Source of the DNA: Treponema sp.
GTDB lineage: Bacteria; Spirochaetota; Spirochaetia; Treponematales; Breznakiellaceae
Direction: 5' to 3'
DNA: 15,009 bases
NCBI GenBank assembly: GCA_031290325.1
Contig: JAITNU010000146.1
Coordinates: 1-15,009, forward strand
Part shown: piece by piece, positions 7,585 through 14,522 of the stretch
Layout of the letters: every line of letters starts with the position of its first letter
Position numbering within the stretch: position 1 is the first letter of the stretch
Translations under genes and position numbers: made by a program
Notes under the pieces: generated by a model
The model's database searches: none
Told to the model about the DNA's origin: nothing
The model's input: only the letters and a program-made list of their open reading frames with translations

Positions 7585-8976
7585 CTATTCGTCTAGTTTT
7601 GTTAATTTTTTCTCCAGGGTCCGCCGGTAATAATCCGGTGAAAATCCGCCGATGAACGCTTCATAGCATCGATCCTTACCGCGATTGATGCTTTCAATTG
7701 CTTGTTTGATATGATAGGCATACCGAACCTTGTTTTCCTTTGCCCGCAGCGCGCTCACCCGGTAAAAGGCAGGCCAAAACGCAGTATCTTCATGTATTGA
7801 AGCTTTATAGTAATATTCGGCATCCTTGAAACGGTTATTATGATAAAAATATTCTCCTCTGAGGAAATGCGTGTAGGCTGAAGTATCGTATCGCTCAATA
7901 CATGAAAGCACCGCATCGGCACGGGAGAAATCTTCCCGGCTCATCAAAGCAATAACCGTAGTGATAAGCGTGTTACCCATATCCGCAGAGGGTGTTTCGG
8001 TATGCAGTAATGCCAGGATTGTTTCGGCCATTGGCCAGGGGTCCTCCTCATCGGCAATAAGCTCCGCGATCCGTTCCGGTTCAATGGTGAGGGCGATCTT
8101 CCGGCGTTGCGGCTCAGGCTCCGGTGTGGGTTGCTTGGTCCCGGAGGGTACCGCGATTTTCTCTACCAAGACAGCTTGTTTTTGAAAGTAAAAGGCATTC
8201 TCTTGGTAGCAATTAGCCAGCAGGGGATGCTCCACCGCCGCCGTCTCGGATATGCCCATCACCAGGAACCCCCCTGGGCTGAGGGCCTTCGCGAGGGTAT
8301 CCAGCACCCCTATACGGCTTTCAGGGGTAAAATAGATGAAGGCGTTTCTGAAGAAAATCAGATCATAGGCCCCGGCAGGAAGGCCATCCATGATGTTATA
8401 GGGATAAAAAGAGACCTTTTCCCGCAAATCAGGATCCACGATAAAGGTATCTGCCGAAGGGGAAACATAGCGGTCCAGGACGGCCCGCCATTGGGCGCCA
8501 TCCTCCCGGAAGGCGTTCCCGTTGTAGCGCCCTGCCTGGGCTACCCTAATCATCTCCTGGCTCAGGTCAAAGGCTTCGAGGGTACCGGAAACCGGCGCGA
8601 CAGCGGTCCGGTTATAGTAATCCACCACCATGGCGATACTGTAGGCTTCGCAGCCGATGGAAGTCGCTGCCGAACAGATCCGTACCGGACGGCCCAAGGC
8701 GGAAAAGATGGGTAGGAATTCCCGTAACAACAGGGAGAAATGAGCCGATTCCCTGAAAAAATAGGTTTCGTTCACCGTAAGCAGCCCGGCAAGCTCAAAA
8801 ACTGCCCCAGGGGATGAAAAAATACGCTCCCAGGCATCGGGCTGTGCCTCGGTGCGGGAGAGATGGTCCCGGAGCTTTTCCAGGGCAGGATTCGTTACTT
8901 TAATCCCCACTATATGTTCAACATAATCGGACAAGTGCTGCATAAAAGGATCAGCACCCATACCTTCTAATTTCAT
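7585..8976 (-). CDS. cheR: CheR protein-glutamate methyltransferase with TPR-like C-terminus
   Basis: A 463-residue CheR that transfers methyl groups from S-adenosylmethionine to glutamates of chemoreceptors. Residues 1-270 are the methyltransferase: NETYFFRE at 69-76 with Arg75, the SAM loop CSAATSIGCEAYS at 101-113, acidic Asp137 in EAFDLSQ and RNAFIYF at 210-216. These correspond to E. coli CheR motifs, but the GEEPYS loop is GCEAYS, so the first Glu is Cys. A Pro/Glu-rich linker at about 280-295 leads to a helical region (about 334-430) with TPR character, such as AYTHFLRGEYFYHNNRFKDA. CheR-TPR fusions are known from alternative chemosensory pathways, where the tail tunes the methyltransferase or binds partners. 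The ATG overlaps the cheB stop as ATGA, so the two are probably translationally coupled; GGAG lies six bases before it. Confidence 0.92.
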   Translation of the reverse strand: MKLEGMGADPFMQHLSDYVEHIVGIKVTNPALEKLRDHLSRTEAQPDAWERIFSSPGAVFELAGLLTVNETYFFRESAHFSLLLREFLPIFSALGRPVRICSAATSIGCEAYSIAMVVDYYNRTAVAPVSGTLEAFDLSQEMIRVAQAGRYNGNAFREDGAQWRAVLDRYVSPSADTFIVDPDLREKVSFYPYNIMDGLPAGAYDLIFFRNAFIYFTPESRIGVLDTLAKALSPGGFLVMGISETAAVEHPLLANCYQENAFYFQKQAVLVEKIAVPSGTKQPTPEPEPQRRKIALTIEPERIAELIADEEDPWPMAETILALLHTETPSADMGNTLITTVIALMSREDFSRADAVLSCIERYDTSAYTHFLRGEYFYHNNRFKDAEYYYKASIHEDTAFWPAFYRVSALRAKENKVRYAYHIKQAIESINRGKDRCYEAFIGGFSPDYYRRTLEKKLTKLDE

Positions 8977-9989
8977 AGATCTCCAATGCCTGTTAGGGCA
9001 ATAAGCCTGGGGGGTATATCCTCCAGGGGCAGGACCATATCAACACAGCCGGTTTCCAGGGCCGCTTTCGGCATTCCATAAATCAAGGCGCTTGCCTCGT
9101 CCTGGGCTATGGTAATGCCCCCTGCTTCCCGGATTGCCACGGTGCCTTCGGCGCCGTCGCTGCCCATGCCGGTAAGCACCACAGAAACCACTTCGGCTCC
9201 CAAGGTCCGGGCCGCGCTTTTAAACAACATATCTGCCGCAGGTTTCTGGTTCTGTACTGATTCACCCCCGATGAGAGCCAAATACCTGCCCTGGATGATG
9301 AGATGCGTATCCGTGGGGGCGATATAGATCGTTCCCTGCCGGGGGATGGTATGATCCTCTGCCAGGCGTACCTCCAGGGAGGTGTACCCCTGCATCCATT
9401 GGACAAAGCCCTTGTCAAACCCCGATGAATTGTGCTGCACCGTGATAAGGGGGACTGGAAAATGGGCAGGTAAACAGGAGAAGACCTGCATGAGGGCCTT
9501 TGGCCCGCCGGTTGACGCCGCGATCACCACTGCCCGGATGGGACGCGGTTTAATCCGTCCTGCCGGCAGGGGCGGCCCATTGTCCAGACGTTTTCGCTTG
9601 ATACCGGTACCGGAAATACGTTTCAGGGTTTCGTAAATGTGGAAACGCTGCTCCCGGTCCAGGGACAGGGTAAATACATCTTTGGAATAGAATTCCAGGG
9701 CCCCCTTCATCGTGGCTTCGTAGGCGATTTTTGCACTGCTCTTGACGCTGATAACCACTATCGGGGTCGGCATATCCCCCATAATCATACTGATTGCCTC
9801 CAGCCCCGACATAACCGGCATCTCAAGGTCCATGGTAATCAGGTCAGGATTGAGAATATAGGTCTTTTGAAGCGCCTCAAGGCCGTTCTGCGCCTCGCCG
9901 ACTACCCGGAACTGTTCATCATCTTCAAGAAAATCCCGCAGGATGCTCCGTGCCAGGGAGCTGTCGTCAACGATCAGGACCTTAATCAC
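8973..9989 (-). CDS. cheB: CheB receptor methylesterase / response regulator
   Basis: A 338-residue CheB that demethylates (and may deamidate) receptor glutamates when phosphorylated by CheA. The receiver domain has acidic residues Asp8 and Asp9, phospho-acceptor Asp54 in ITMDLEMP and Lys103. After a basic linker (about 128-150) comes the methylesterase with triad Ser159 (AASTGG), His186 (VQHNSSG) and Asp278 (TGMGSDGAEG). I chose GTG at 9989 because it begins VIKVLIVDD exactly where CheB proteins start and has AGGAG six bases upstream; the frame is open further up to 10040, but those residues are not CheB-like. This start overlaps the end of the CheW-like gene by eight bases. All catalytic and phosphorylation residues are present, so adaptation is likely active, provided a CheA is supplied from elsewhere. 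Confidence 0.94.
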   Translation of the reverse strand: MIKVLIVDDSSLARSILRDFLEDDEQFRVVGEAQNGLEALQKTYILNPDLITMDLEMPVMSGLEAISMIMGDMPTPIVVISVKSSAKIAYEATMKGALEFYSKDVFTLSLDREQRFHIYETLKRISGTGIKRKRLDNGPPLPAGRIKPRPIRAVVIAASTGGPKALMQVFSCLPAHFPVPLITVQHNSSGFDKGFVQWMQGYTSLEVRLAEDHTIPRQGTIYIAPTDTHLIIQGRYLALIGGESVQNQKPAADMLFKSAARTLGAEVVSVVLTGMGSDGAEGTVAIREAGGITIAQDEASALIYGMPKAALETGCVDMVLPLEDIPPRLIALTGIGDL

Positions 9990-10446
9990 AGGCCACTCCT
10001 GCATCTCGGATGATCCGGGAAACCAGCAGGACCGGGTCAAGATAGGCGGTCATCACGGTATCGGAGAAGGACACCCCGGTGAGGAAGGGCAGCTTTCCCG
10101 GCAAGCTCAGGAACGCGGGAAGCTGCAGAATAGTTTCATCAGGTACCTCAATTTCCCTTTCTATGGGGGTGGTCAGGAGGAGGATACGGCGGAACTTACC
10201 TCCCGCGTACTGGTGCAAAGCCTCGATTACCGCATCCGGGTAGGGCAGGGATTTCAGAACGATCCCGTGGGGAGCAGCCACCGCAGCCTTGCGGAAGAAA
10301 CGGGGTATCGAGCAAAAGATATCCCCCAGGGCACTGTCCGCTTCAATCAGCGTATCCAGAACCACCGGAGCCTGGACAAATTCCGCAACACAGGCCGCGG
10401 GAATACCAAAGGCGATATGGTCAAAAACAAAGATAAAATTTTTCAT
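9982..10446 (-). CDS. Divergent CheW-like coupling protein
   Basis: A 154-residue protein that I read as a degenerate CheW domain. The start, KNFIFVFDHIAFGIPAACVAEF (residues 2-23), has the strand pattern and the Gly-Ile-Pro turn of CheW. The end, with FLTGVSFSDTVMTAYLDPVLL (121-141), resembles the last CheW strands around the Gly-Val and Leu-Asp positions. The central part is poorly conserved and Pro/Ala-rich, and typical CheW residues for receptor binding are not obvious. Position supports the call: it lies between a normal cheW and cheB and overlaps cheB by eight bases. AGGCAGGA precedes its ATG. It may act as a second, specialised adaptor for the two receptors, or may no longer bind CheA. 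A distant relative of CheV without receiver is another possibility. Confidence 0.6.
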   Translation of the reverse strand: MKNFIFVFDHIAFGIPAACVAEFVQAPVVLDTLIEADSALGDIFCSIPRFFRKAAVAAPHGIVLKSLPYPDAVIEALHQYAGGKFRRILLLTTPIEREIEVPDETILQLPAFLSLPGKLPFLTGVSFSDTVMTAYLDPVLLVSRIIRDAGVACD

Positions 10447-10499
10447 AGTCCTGCCTTTGATTCAGCGCGGCGATTCCGGCTCCCTAGCCACATATATTC

Positions 10500-10527
10500 A
10501 TTATATATCGAACAAACAACCGCTCAA
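10500..10527 (-). promoter_or_regulatory. Internal sigma70-type promoter upstream of the CheW-like gene
   Basis: On the minus strand TTGAGC (10522-10527) and a perfect TATAAT (10500-10505) are 16 bases apart. The -35 box overlaps the stop codon of the upstream cheW, and the predicted transcript start is about 45 bases before the CheW-like ATG. This is the widest gap in the operon (77 bases), so the downstream five genes could be expressed apart from the ankyrin protein and first CheW. Confidence 0.5.
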
Positions 10528-10994
10528 ACTTCACAATCCTGCTTTATCCGGTCAATGATTTCCCGAATACTCAGTACAAACACATGGGTATGATACCACC
10601 ATTCAAAGGAGGATTCAATCACCCCGGTATAATCCGACTGTTCAGCCCTCTGTTCAACCTTCAACAACATGGAAAGGGGCACATCCACAATATCAACCAC
10701 ATCATCGATCAAGAAGGCAATCTTATCAATCGTCTCTTTCAGTACGACTACTTTTGAGCCTCGGGAAGGGGTGTTAAGGATAAGTCCCCCTATATCAATG
10801 AGTATATAGGGGGAGGCATAGCGGTTAATAATCCCCTTGATGTATTCAGGAAGCAATGGCAGCGGATAGGCCTTATCCAATACCGCCACTTCACTGATAA
10901 ACCGGGATGGAAACGTATAGTACGTTCCTTCTATGGTAAAGATAAGAAACTTTTCAACCGGTGCTGATTCCGGGGCGGGACTTTCTACAGCCAT
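10524..10994 (-). CDS. cheW: CheW chemotaxis coupling protein
   Basis: A 156-residue CheW-domain protein, the adaptor that links receptors to the kinase CheA. After a Pro/Ala-rich N-terminal tail of about 14 residues, the two beta-barrel halves are visible: KFLIFTIEGTYYTFPSRFI at 15-33, then YIKGIINRYASPYILIDIG at 51-69, which matches the usual GVINLRG..P.IDL block, and KIAFLIDDVVDIVDVP at 91-106. In GIINRYASPYILIDIG the usual Leu-Arg-Gly turn is Arg-Tyr-Ala. A GAGG-type ribosome binding site sits between the stop of the ankyrin gene (12 bases upstream) and the ATG at 10994. The tight spacing puts it in one transcript with the ankyrin lipoprotein. The domain call is firm; which receptors and kinase it serves is inferred from context. 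Confidence 0.85.
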   Translation of the reverse strand: MAVESPAPESAPVEKFLIFTIEGTYYTFPSRFISEVAVLDKAYPLPLLPEYIKGIINRYASPYILIDIGGLILNTPSRGSKVVVLKETIDKIAFLIDDVVDIVDVPLSMLLKVEQRAEQSDYTGVIESSFEWWYHTHVFVLSIREIIDRIKQDCEV

Positions 10995-11006
10995 CCATAC
11001 CTCTTT

Positions 11007-13817
11007 TTAATGTAACAACACCGCCGCATCATTCTGTTTCCAGCGCTGGGCTATATCCGCAGGGCTTTCGGCAGCGATATTTCGAATACTTTTATCCGCT
11101 CCCAGTTGTATGAGGAGCGTAATCGTTGCAGGGTTTCCTGTTTGGGCCGCATAATGGAGAATGGTATTACCGGATCTATCTTTGGCTCTGATGGCCGTCT
11201 CCCCATTGAAAAGGGCCTTAATTGCCTGTTCCCCCTTGGAAAGGGCAATTTGGGCAGGAGTTGCCCCGTCGCCGGTACTGGAAAATATATCCGATCCGGC
11301 GTCTGCCAGAAGCCTGACCATATCCCAGGCATCCTTATCCATTGCAAGCCGCAGGGGGGTACGCCCCCCGGCATCAACCGCCGACACTGAAGCCCGGCCG
11401 CCCTGATCAATGATAACCCTAACCATTTCTGAGGAGGCCTTATCCTGGATGGCAATATGCAGAGGCGAAGACCCATCATCATCAGCAGCCAGGATCCGAT
11501 CCCTGGTGAGGAGGGTTGAAACCATCTGCGGCGAGGTTACGAGGGCCAACCGGAAAGGGGTCATGCCCAAGGAATTCCGGGCGTGAATCGAGACACCCCG
11601 GCTTAACAGGAAGACCACGAGATCACCCTGTTTCAGGGCCACGGCAATATGGAGGGGCGTATCTCCCCGTACATTCCGCGTGAAGGGATTGGCCCCCACC
11701 ACCACCAGCCATTCCGCGGTGGCAGGAAATCCCCCCATGATAGCTTCCATGAGGGGAGTATTGCCCTCTGCGTCCCGAACTTCCAGGGCCGCGCCGAATT
11801 TAATGAGGAGGGTTTCAAGATCCGGCACCCCCAGCCGTATCGAATCATGCAAGGGGGTCTTCCCGTTCAGGGCCTGGGCATTGATATCCACCCCTGAGCG
11901 TATCAGCACTTCCGCGGATTTTGAGGCATTCCAGCGTACCGCCGCATGAAGCCCCGAATTCCCCAGGCTATCCCGTGCGTTTATTAATGCCCCTGCCGCT
12001 ACTAAGACCTGTATCGTAGAAGGTGAATCATACTTAACCGCCATAAACAGGGGCGTCTCACCAGTGGCATTGACCGCTTCTTTTGGCGCTCCCATCTTAA
12101 TAATCGTCGGGATGTACCGGTCCAGTTTCCATTGGGCGGCATAGTGGAGCACCGTGTTTCCCAGTCCATCCCGCGCTTGCAGGGTAGTAGCATTGAGCAT
12201 CCATTCCCGTAAGCCCCCGAGAGCAAAAAAGGTCAGATACAGGGAACTCTCCTTTTTGGCGTTAGGGGCAAAAATATCAGACCCCCGGGCAAGCAAGAGC
12301 TCACCACTTTCCTTGTTATTCTGCCTGACCGCCAGGTGCAGCCCTGTATCCCCCTCCTGGTTACGGGCATTGATCAAGCCGCGATTATCCAGAATACGCT
12401 CAAGGATGCTGATATCCCCCTGTTTTTTAACGGTGATGTGGAGCATGGTATTACCGTTGCTGTCGTTTTGGAGCACCGTTTCCGGGGTGATGAGGGCAGG
12501 CAAGAGGGGACTTTTCCCTGCCAGGGCCTTCTCAAAGGGGGTAATCCCCGCGTTATCCGCCGCGAACATATCGGATTTATACTCCAGCAGCAGGGGGATA
12601 TAATTGGCCCGGTTTGTCTCAATAGCGAGGTACAGGGGGGTCTTCCCGTTAATATTACGGATACCTACATCTGCCCTCCCGCCGGAGCCGGTATTGCCAA
12701 GGAGGGCTTTTAACAGCGCGACATCCCGGTTCAAGGTGATCATGATATGCAGCGGAGAATCACCATGTTCATCCCTGAGGTTGGGGTTGGCCCCCCGGGA
12801 CAGAAACAGGGACAGGGCTTCCTGGTGTCGAGCCAGGGGAATGGCAAGATGCAGGACCGAATTGCCCTTCGCATCCTGGGCATCGACCTGTGCCCCATGA
12901 TCCAGGAGCAAGCGCAGGGCTTCAATATGACCTGATCCGGCGGCTGCCTGAAGGGGCGTGGTCCCTGATGCATTTTTACTATTAACCTCGATGTTCTTTT
13001 CTAATAAAAAGGCAATAAACCCCGTATACCCTTCGCCGGCGGCAAAGTGCAGGGGTGTGATACCATCGGTACGGATATTGTAATTTGAACTCCGCACTGC
13101 CGGGGCAAAATAGGAGAACATGGGGCTTTTTGAATAGGCCCCTGCCAGAATCAGTTGTTCTGCCGCCTCGGCATGAGCTTTAGAATCCGGCTTGGTAAAG
13201 GTAAGGTCCAGAATGGTTTGTCCCTGGGCATCGGTAGACCGTATTGCATCAGGGGTCTTAAAAGCAGCTAAGAAATCTCCATTAAGATTGATAGCAGTCA
13301 ATGCGGGACTGGTCCCCCCCGGCATGGGGTGATGGATATCAGCCCCCGCCTCAAGGAGCACCTTTGCGGTGGCTGCATCATGTTTTTCCGAACTGATTCC
13401 CAGAGGCGTCCTTTCCTGCTTATCCACCGCATCCACTTCCGCTCCCATAGCAATAAAAAAAGCTGCCAATTTAGCATCTTTTATTTCAGCGGCCCAATGC
13501 AAAGGGGTCATACCCTTACTGTCAACGGCACGAACATCGACCTGACCCAGGAAGAACTCCCGGGCCTTATCCCCTTCCCCCCGTTCCAAGAGGGTCCAGA
13601 CATCCACATTTTTCTGAACCGCCGGTTTTTCTTGAACATCTGGTTTTTCCTGAACATCTGGTTTTTCCTGAACAGCCACATCTTGTATTTCCGCTTCCTG
13701 AACCGCCAGTACCTCTTCAGCAGCCGACGCCGGAGGGGCTGGAGTCGGGGTTGATTTACAACCTGAGAAGACCCAGAAAAACAGGGGTATTATTACCAGA
13801 ATTTTACTATGCCGCAT
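11007..13817 (-). CDS. Large ankyrin-repeat lipoprotein heading the chemosensory operon
   Basis: A 936-residue predicted lipoprotein. Residues 1-19 form a signal peptide (basic MRHSK, then a hydrophobic core) with a spirochete-style lipobox VFSGC, giving lipidated Cys20. A flexible Pro/Ala/Glu/Val/Gln linker runs to about residue 72 and includes three QEKPxV repeats. From about residue 98 to the end I count some 25 ankyrin repeats of about 33 residues, many with the GxTPLHxA core and conserved GA(D/E)xxA turns; a few, such as those near the third and fourth positions, are degenerate. No catalytic domain is present. Ankyrin stacks bind proteins or peptides, so a tethered, extracytoplasmic binding or scaffold role is likely. 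It is followed after 12 bases by cheW. The start codon has no clear Shine-Dalgarno sequence, and an 8-bp inverted repeat lies just upstream. Confidence 0.9.
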   Translation of the reverse strand: MRHSKILVIIPLFFWVFSGCKSTPTPAPPASAAEEVLAVQEAEIQDVAVQEKPDVQEKPDVQEKPAVQKNVDVWTLLERGEGDKAREFFLGQVDVRAVDSKGMTPLHWAAEIKDAKLAAFFIAMGAEVDAVDKQERTPLGISSEKHDAATAKVLLEAGADIHHPMPGGTSPALTAINLNGDFLAAFKTPDAIRSTDAQGQTILDLTFTKPDSKAHAEAAEQLILAGAYSKSPMFSYFAPAVRSSNYNIRTDGITPLHFAAGEGYTGFIAFLLEKNIEVNSKNASGTTPLQAAAGSGHIEALRLLLDHGAQVDAQDAKGNSVLHLAIPLARHQEALSLFLSRGANPNLRDEHGDSPLHIMITLNRDVALLKALLGNTGSGGRADVGIRNINGKTPLYLAIETNRANYIPLLLEYKSDMFAADNAGITPFEKALAGKSPLLPALITPETVLQNDSNGNTMLHITVKKQGDISILERILDNRGLINARNQEGDTGLHLAVRQNNKESGELLLARGSDIFAPNAKKESSLYLTFFALGGLREWMLNATTLQARDGLGNTVLHYAAQWKLDRYIPTIIKMGAPKEAVNATGETPLFMAVKYDSPSTIQVLVAAGALINARDSLGNSGLHAAVRWNASKSAEVLIRSGVDINAQALNGKTPLHDSIRLGVPDLETLLIKFGAALEVRDAEGNTPLMEAIMGGFPATAEWLVVVGANPFTRNVRGDTPLHIAVALKQGDLVVFLLSRGVSIHARNSLGMTPFRLALVTSPQMVSTLLTRDRILAADDDGSSPLHIAIQDKASSEMVRVIIDQGGRASVSAVDAGGRTPLRLAMDKDAWDMVRLLADAGSDIFSSTGDGATPAQIALSKGEQAIKALFNGETAIRAKDRSGNTILHYAAQTGNPATITLLIQLGADKSIRNIAAESPADIAQRWKQNDAAVLLH
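13624..13677 (-). repeat. Three 18-base tandem repeats in the lipoprotein linker
   Basis: Units at 13624-13641, 13642-13659 and 13660-13677 differ at only a few positions and encode QEKPDV, QEKPDV and QEKPAV in the linker after the lipidated cysteine. Unit length is a multiple of three, so copy number could change linker length without a frameshift. Confidence 0.85.
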
Positions 13818-13826
13818 ATTTCTAAC

Positions 13827-13857
13827 ATCGGTATAAAGTCTACGAAAAAATACCGAT
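13827..13857. promoter_or_regulatory. 8-bp perfect inverted repeat upstream of the ankyrin gene
   Basis: ATCGGTAT (13827-13834) and ATACCGAT (13850-13857) are perfect inverted copies separated by 15 bases, ending ten bases from the ankyrin start codon. It could be an operator or, in the mRNA, a hairpin next to a start codon that lacks a ribosome binding site. No T-run follows either arm in a way that suggests a terminator. Confidence 0.5.
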
Positions 13858-13883
13858 AAAATAAAGAGCTTTGTTGATTTCTA

Positions 13884-13912
13884 TTGACATACGGAACTAG
13901 AATTATTATTAT
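13884..13912 (+). promoter_or_regulatory. sigma70 promoter of tRNA-Leu
   Basis: A consensus -35 box TTGACA (13884-13889), a 17-base spacer and TATTAT (13907-13912, five of six) lie just before the tRNA gene. Predicted transcription would begin a few bases before 13923. Confidence 0.75.
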
Positions 13913-13922
13913 AAATATAGAT

Positions 13923-14005
13923 GCGGCGATGGTGGAATTTGGTAGACACGCCAGCTTGAGGTGCTGGTGCCGAGAGGCATGGAAGTTCAAGTCTTCTTCG
14001 CCGCA
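13923..14005 (+). tRNA. tRNA-Leu (anticodon GAG)
   Basis: An 83-base class II tRNA. The acceptor stem pairs GCGGCGA (13923-13929) with TCGCCGC (13998-14004), with discriminator A14005. The D-arm contains TGGTAGACACG-type leucine features. The anticodon stem is CCAGC (13951-13955) with GCTGG (13963-13967) around loop TTGAGGT, so the anticodon is GAG (13958-13960), reading CUU/CUC leucine codons. The long variable arm folds through TGCC and GGCA, as expected for leucine. The T-arm pairs GGAAG with CTTCT around TTCAAGT. CCA is not encoded. No clear terminator follows. Confidence 0.95.
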
Positions 14006-14070
14006 TAATCATGTAAAGTGATTTGGATCTGAAAGTATGGCATACGTGCGGTTATCTTTTATGGAGAGGT

Positions 14071-14196
14071 ATGCCCAGCGTTTCAGGTTATGTCTACAAA
14101 CGCAAAGACACCAAAAAATTCATGCTCATTTTGTATCCCGCATCCGGTCCATTAACCTCGCGAAAATTCTTGAAAAAATGGTGCCTTTTCTTTTGA
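14071..14196 (+). CDS. Small 41-codon ORF downstream of tRNA-Leu, unknown
   Basis: The frame starts at ATG 14071 and ends at TGA 14194-14196, encoding 41 residues that are strongly basic, with MPSVSGYVYKRKDTKKF at the start. GGAGAGG lies just before the ATG, rather close. I do not recognise a family with confidence. The KRKDTKKFML.LYP.SG..TSRKF pattern is reminiscent of the first strands of tyrosine-recombinase N-terminal arm domains, and its place directly behind a tRNA gene would suit an integrase remnant, but this rests on a short stretch. The start lies in a possible 7-bp stem (GGCATAC 14039-14045 with GTATGCC 14069-14075). It may equally be non-coding. Confidence 0.25.
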   Translation: MPSVSGYVYKRKDTKKFMLILYPASGPLTSRKFLKKWCLFF

Positions 14197-14221
14197 AATA
14201 TTGTAATCTATAGTTTACTAT
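14193..14221 (+). promoter_or_regulatory. Candidate promoter and operator of the toxin-antitoxin pair
   Basis: TTGAAA (14193-14198) and TACTAT (14216-14221) are 17 bases apart in an AT-rich stretch. A 12-base palindrome, ATAGT-TT-ACTAT (14210-14221), covers the -10 box and is a good candidate binding site for the HigA-type antitoxin, since such systems repress themselves. With this -10 box the transcript would begin at or next to the toxin ATG, so the toxin message may be leaderless; TATAGT (14209-14214) is an alternative -10 but lacks a good -35. Confidence 0.4.
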
Positions 14222-14227
14222 GTAGTT

Positions 14228-14522
14228 ATGAATGAGATACGGAAAACGGAGACCTTCAAGAAATACATGAAAAACTTGAAGGACGCTGTTGGAAAGATGC
14301 ACATTCTTCGCAGGGTTGACAGGCTCAGGAAGGGTGATGCCGGGGACTGCGGACCCATTGGCGAGGGCCTGTCTGAAATGCGTATCCATTTCGGCCCTGG
14401 CCATAGGGTTTATTTTAAGGACACCGGGAAAGCAATCATTATCCTGCTCTGCGGCGGCGTCCACCCAGGAACGCGATATAGAACGGGCAAAAAGACTTGC
14501 CAAGGAGGAAAGCGATGACTAA
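14228..14522 (+). pseudogene. HigB/RelE-type addiction-module toxin, apparently frameshifted
   Basis: The reading frame from ATG 14228 matches the HigB/RelE-like killer family (COG3657 type), ribosome-dependent mRNA interferases, up to residue 77: FKKYMKNLKD near the start, RRVDRLRKGDAGD at 28-40, GEGLSEMRIHFGPGHRVYF at 45-63 and IILLCGG at 71-77. Homologues continue CGGDKSTQ..DI..AK. Here the same frame reads CGGVHPGTRY and stops at TGA 14516-14518 after 96 residues, while the neighbouring frame reads STQERDIERAKRLAKEESDD to TAA 14520-14522. The family C-terminus is therefore intact but out of frame, consistent with loss of five bases near 14459. Either end overlaps the antitoxin start. The toxin is probably inactive or altered; sequencing error is possible. 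Confidence 0.75.

Noticed and set aside
8107..8715. 202-codon plus-strand open frame
   Set aside because: Antisense shadow of cheR; no recognisable motif.
9990..10040. Upstream extension of CheB to an ATG at 10040 or 10004
   Set aside because: The extra residues are not CheB-like and overlap the CheW-like gene further; the GTG at 9989 has a good ribosome binding site and gives the standard CheB N-terminus.
9943..10593. 216-codon plus-strand open frame
   Set aside because: It runs antisense across cheB, the CheW-like gene and cheW, including the intergenic promoter, and shows no domain pattern.
13624..13677. Short regular repeats as a CRISPR array
   Set aside because: Units are 18 bases, directly adjacent with no spacers, and encode an in-frame peptide repeat in the lipoprotein linker.
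13834..13859. sigma28-type promoter (TAAAGTCT-N10-ACCGATAA) on the plus strand
   Set aside because: It is one base short of the usual spacing, points to the tRNA gene, which has its own strong sigma70 promoter, and is partly a product of the inverted repeat.
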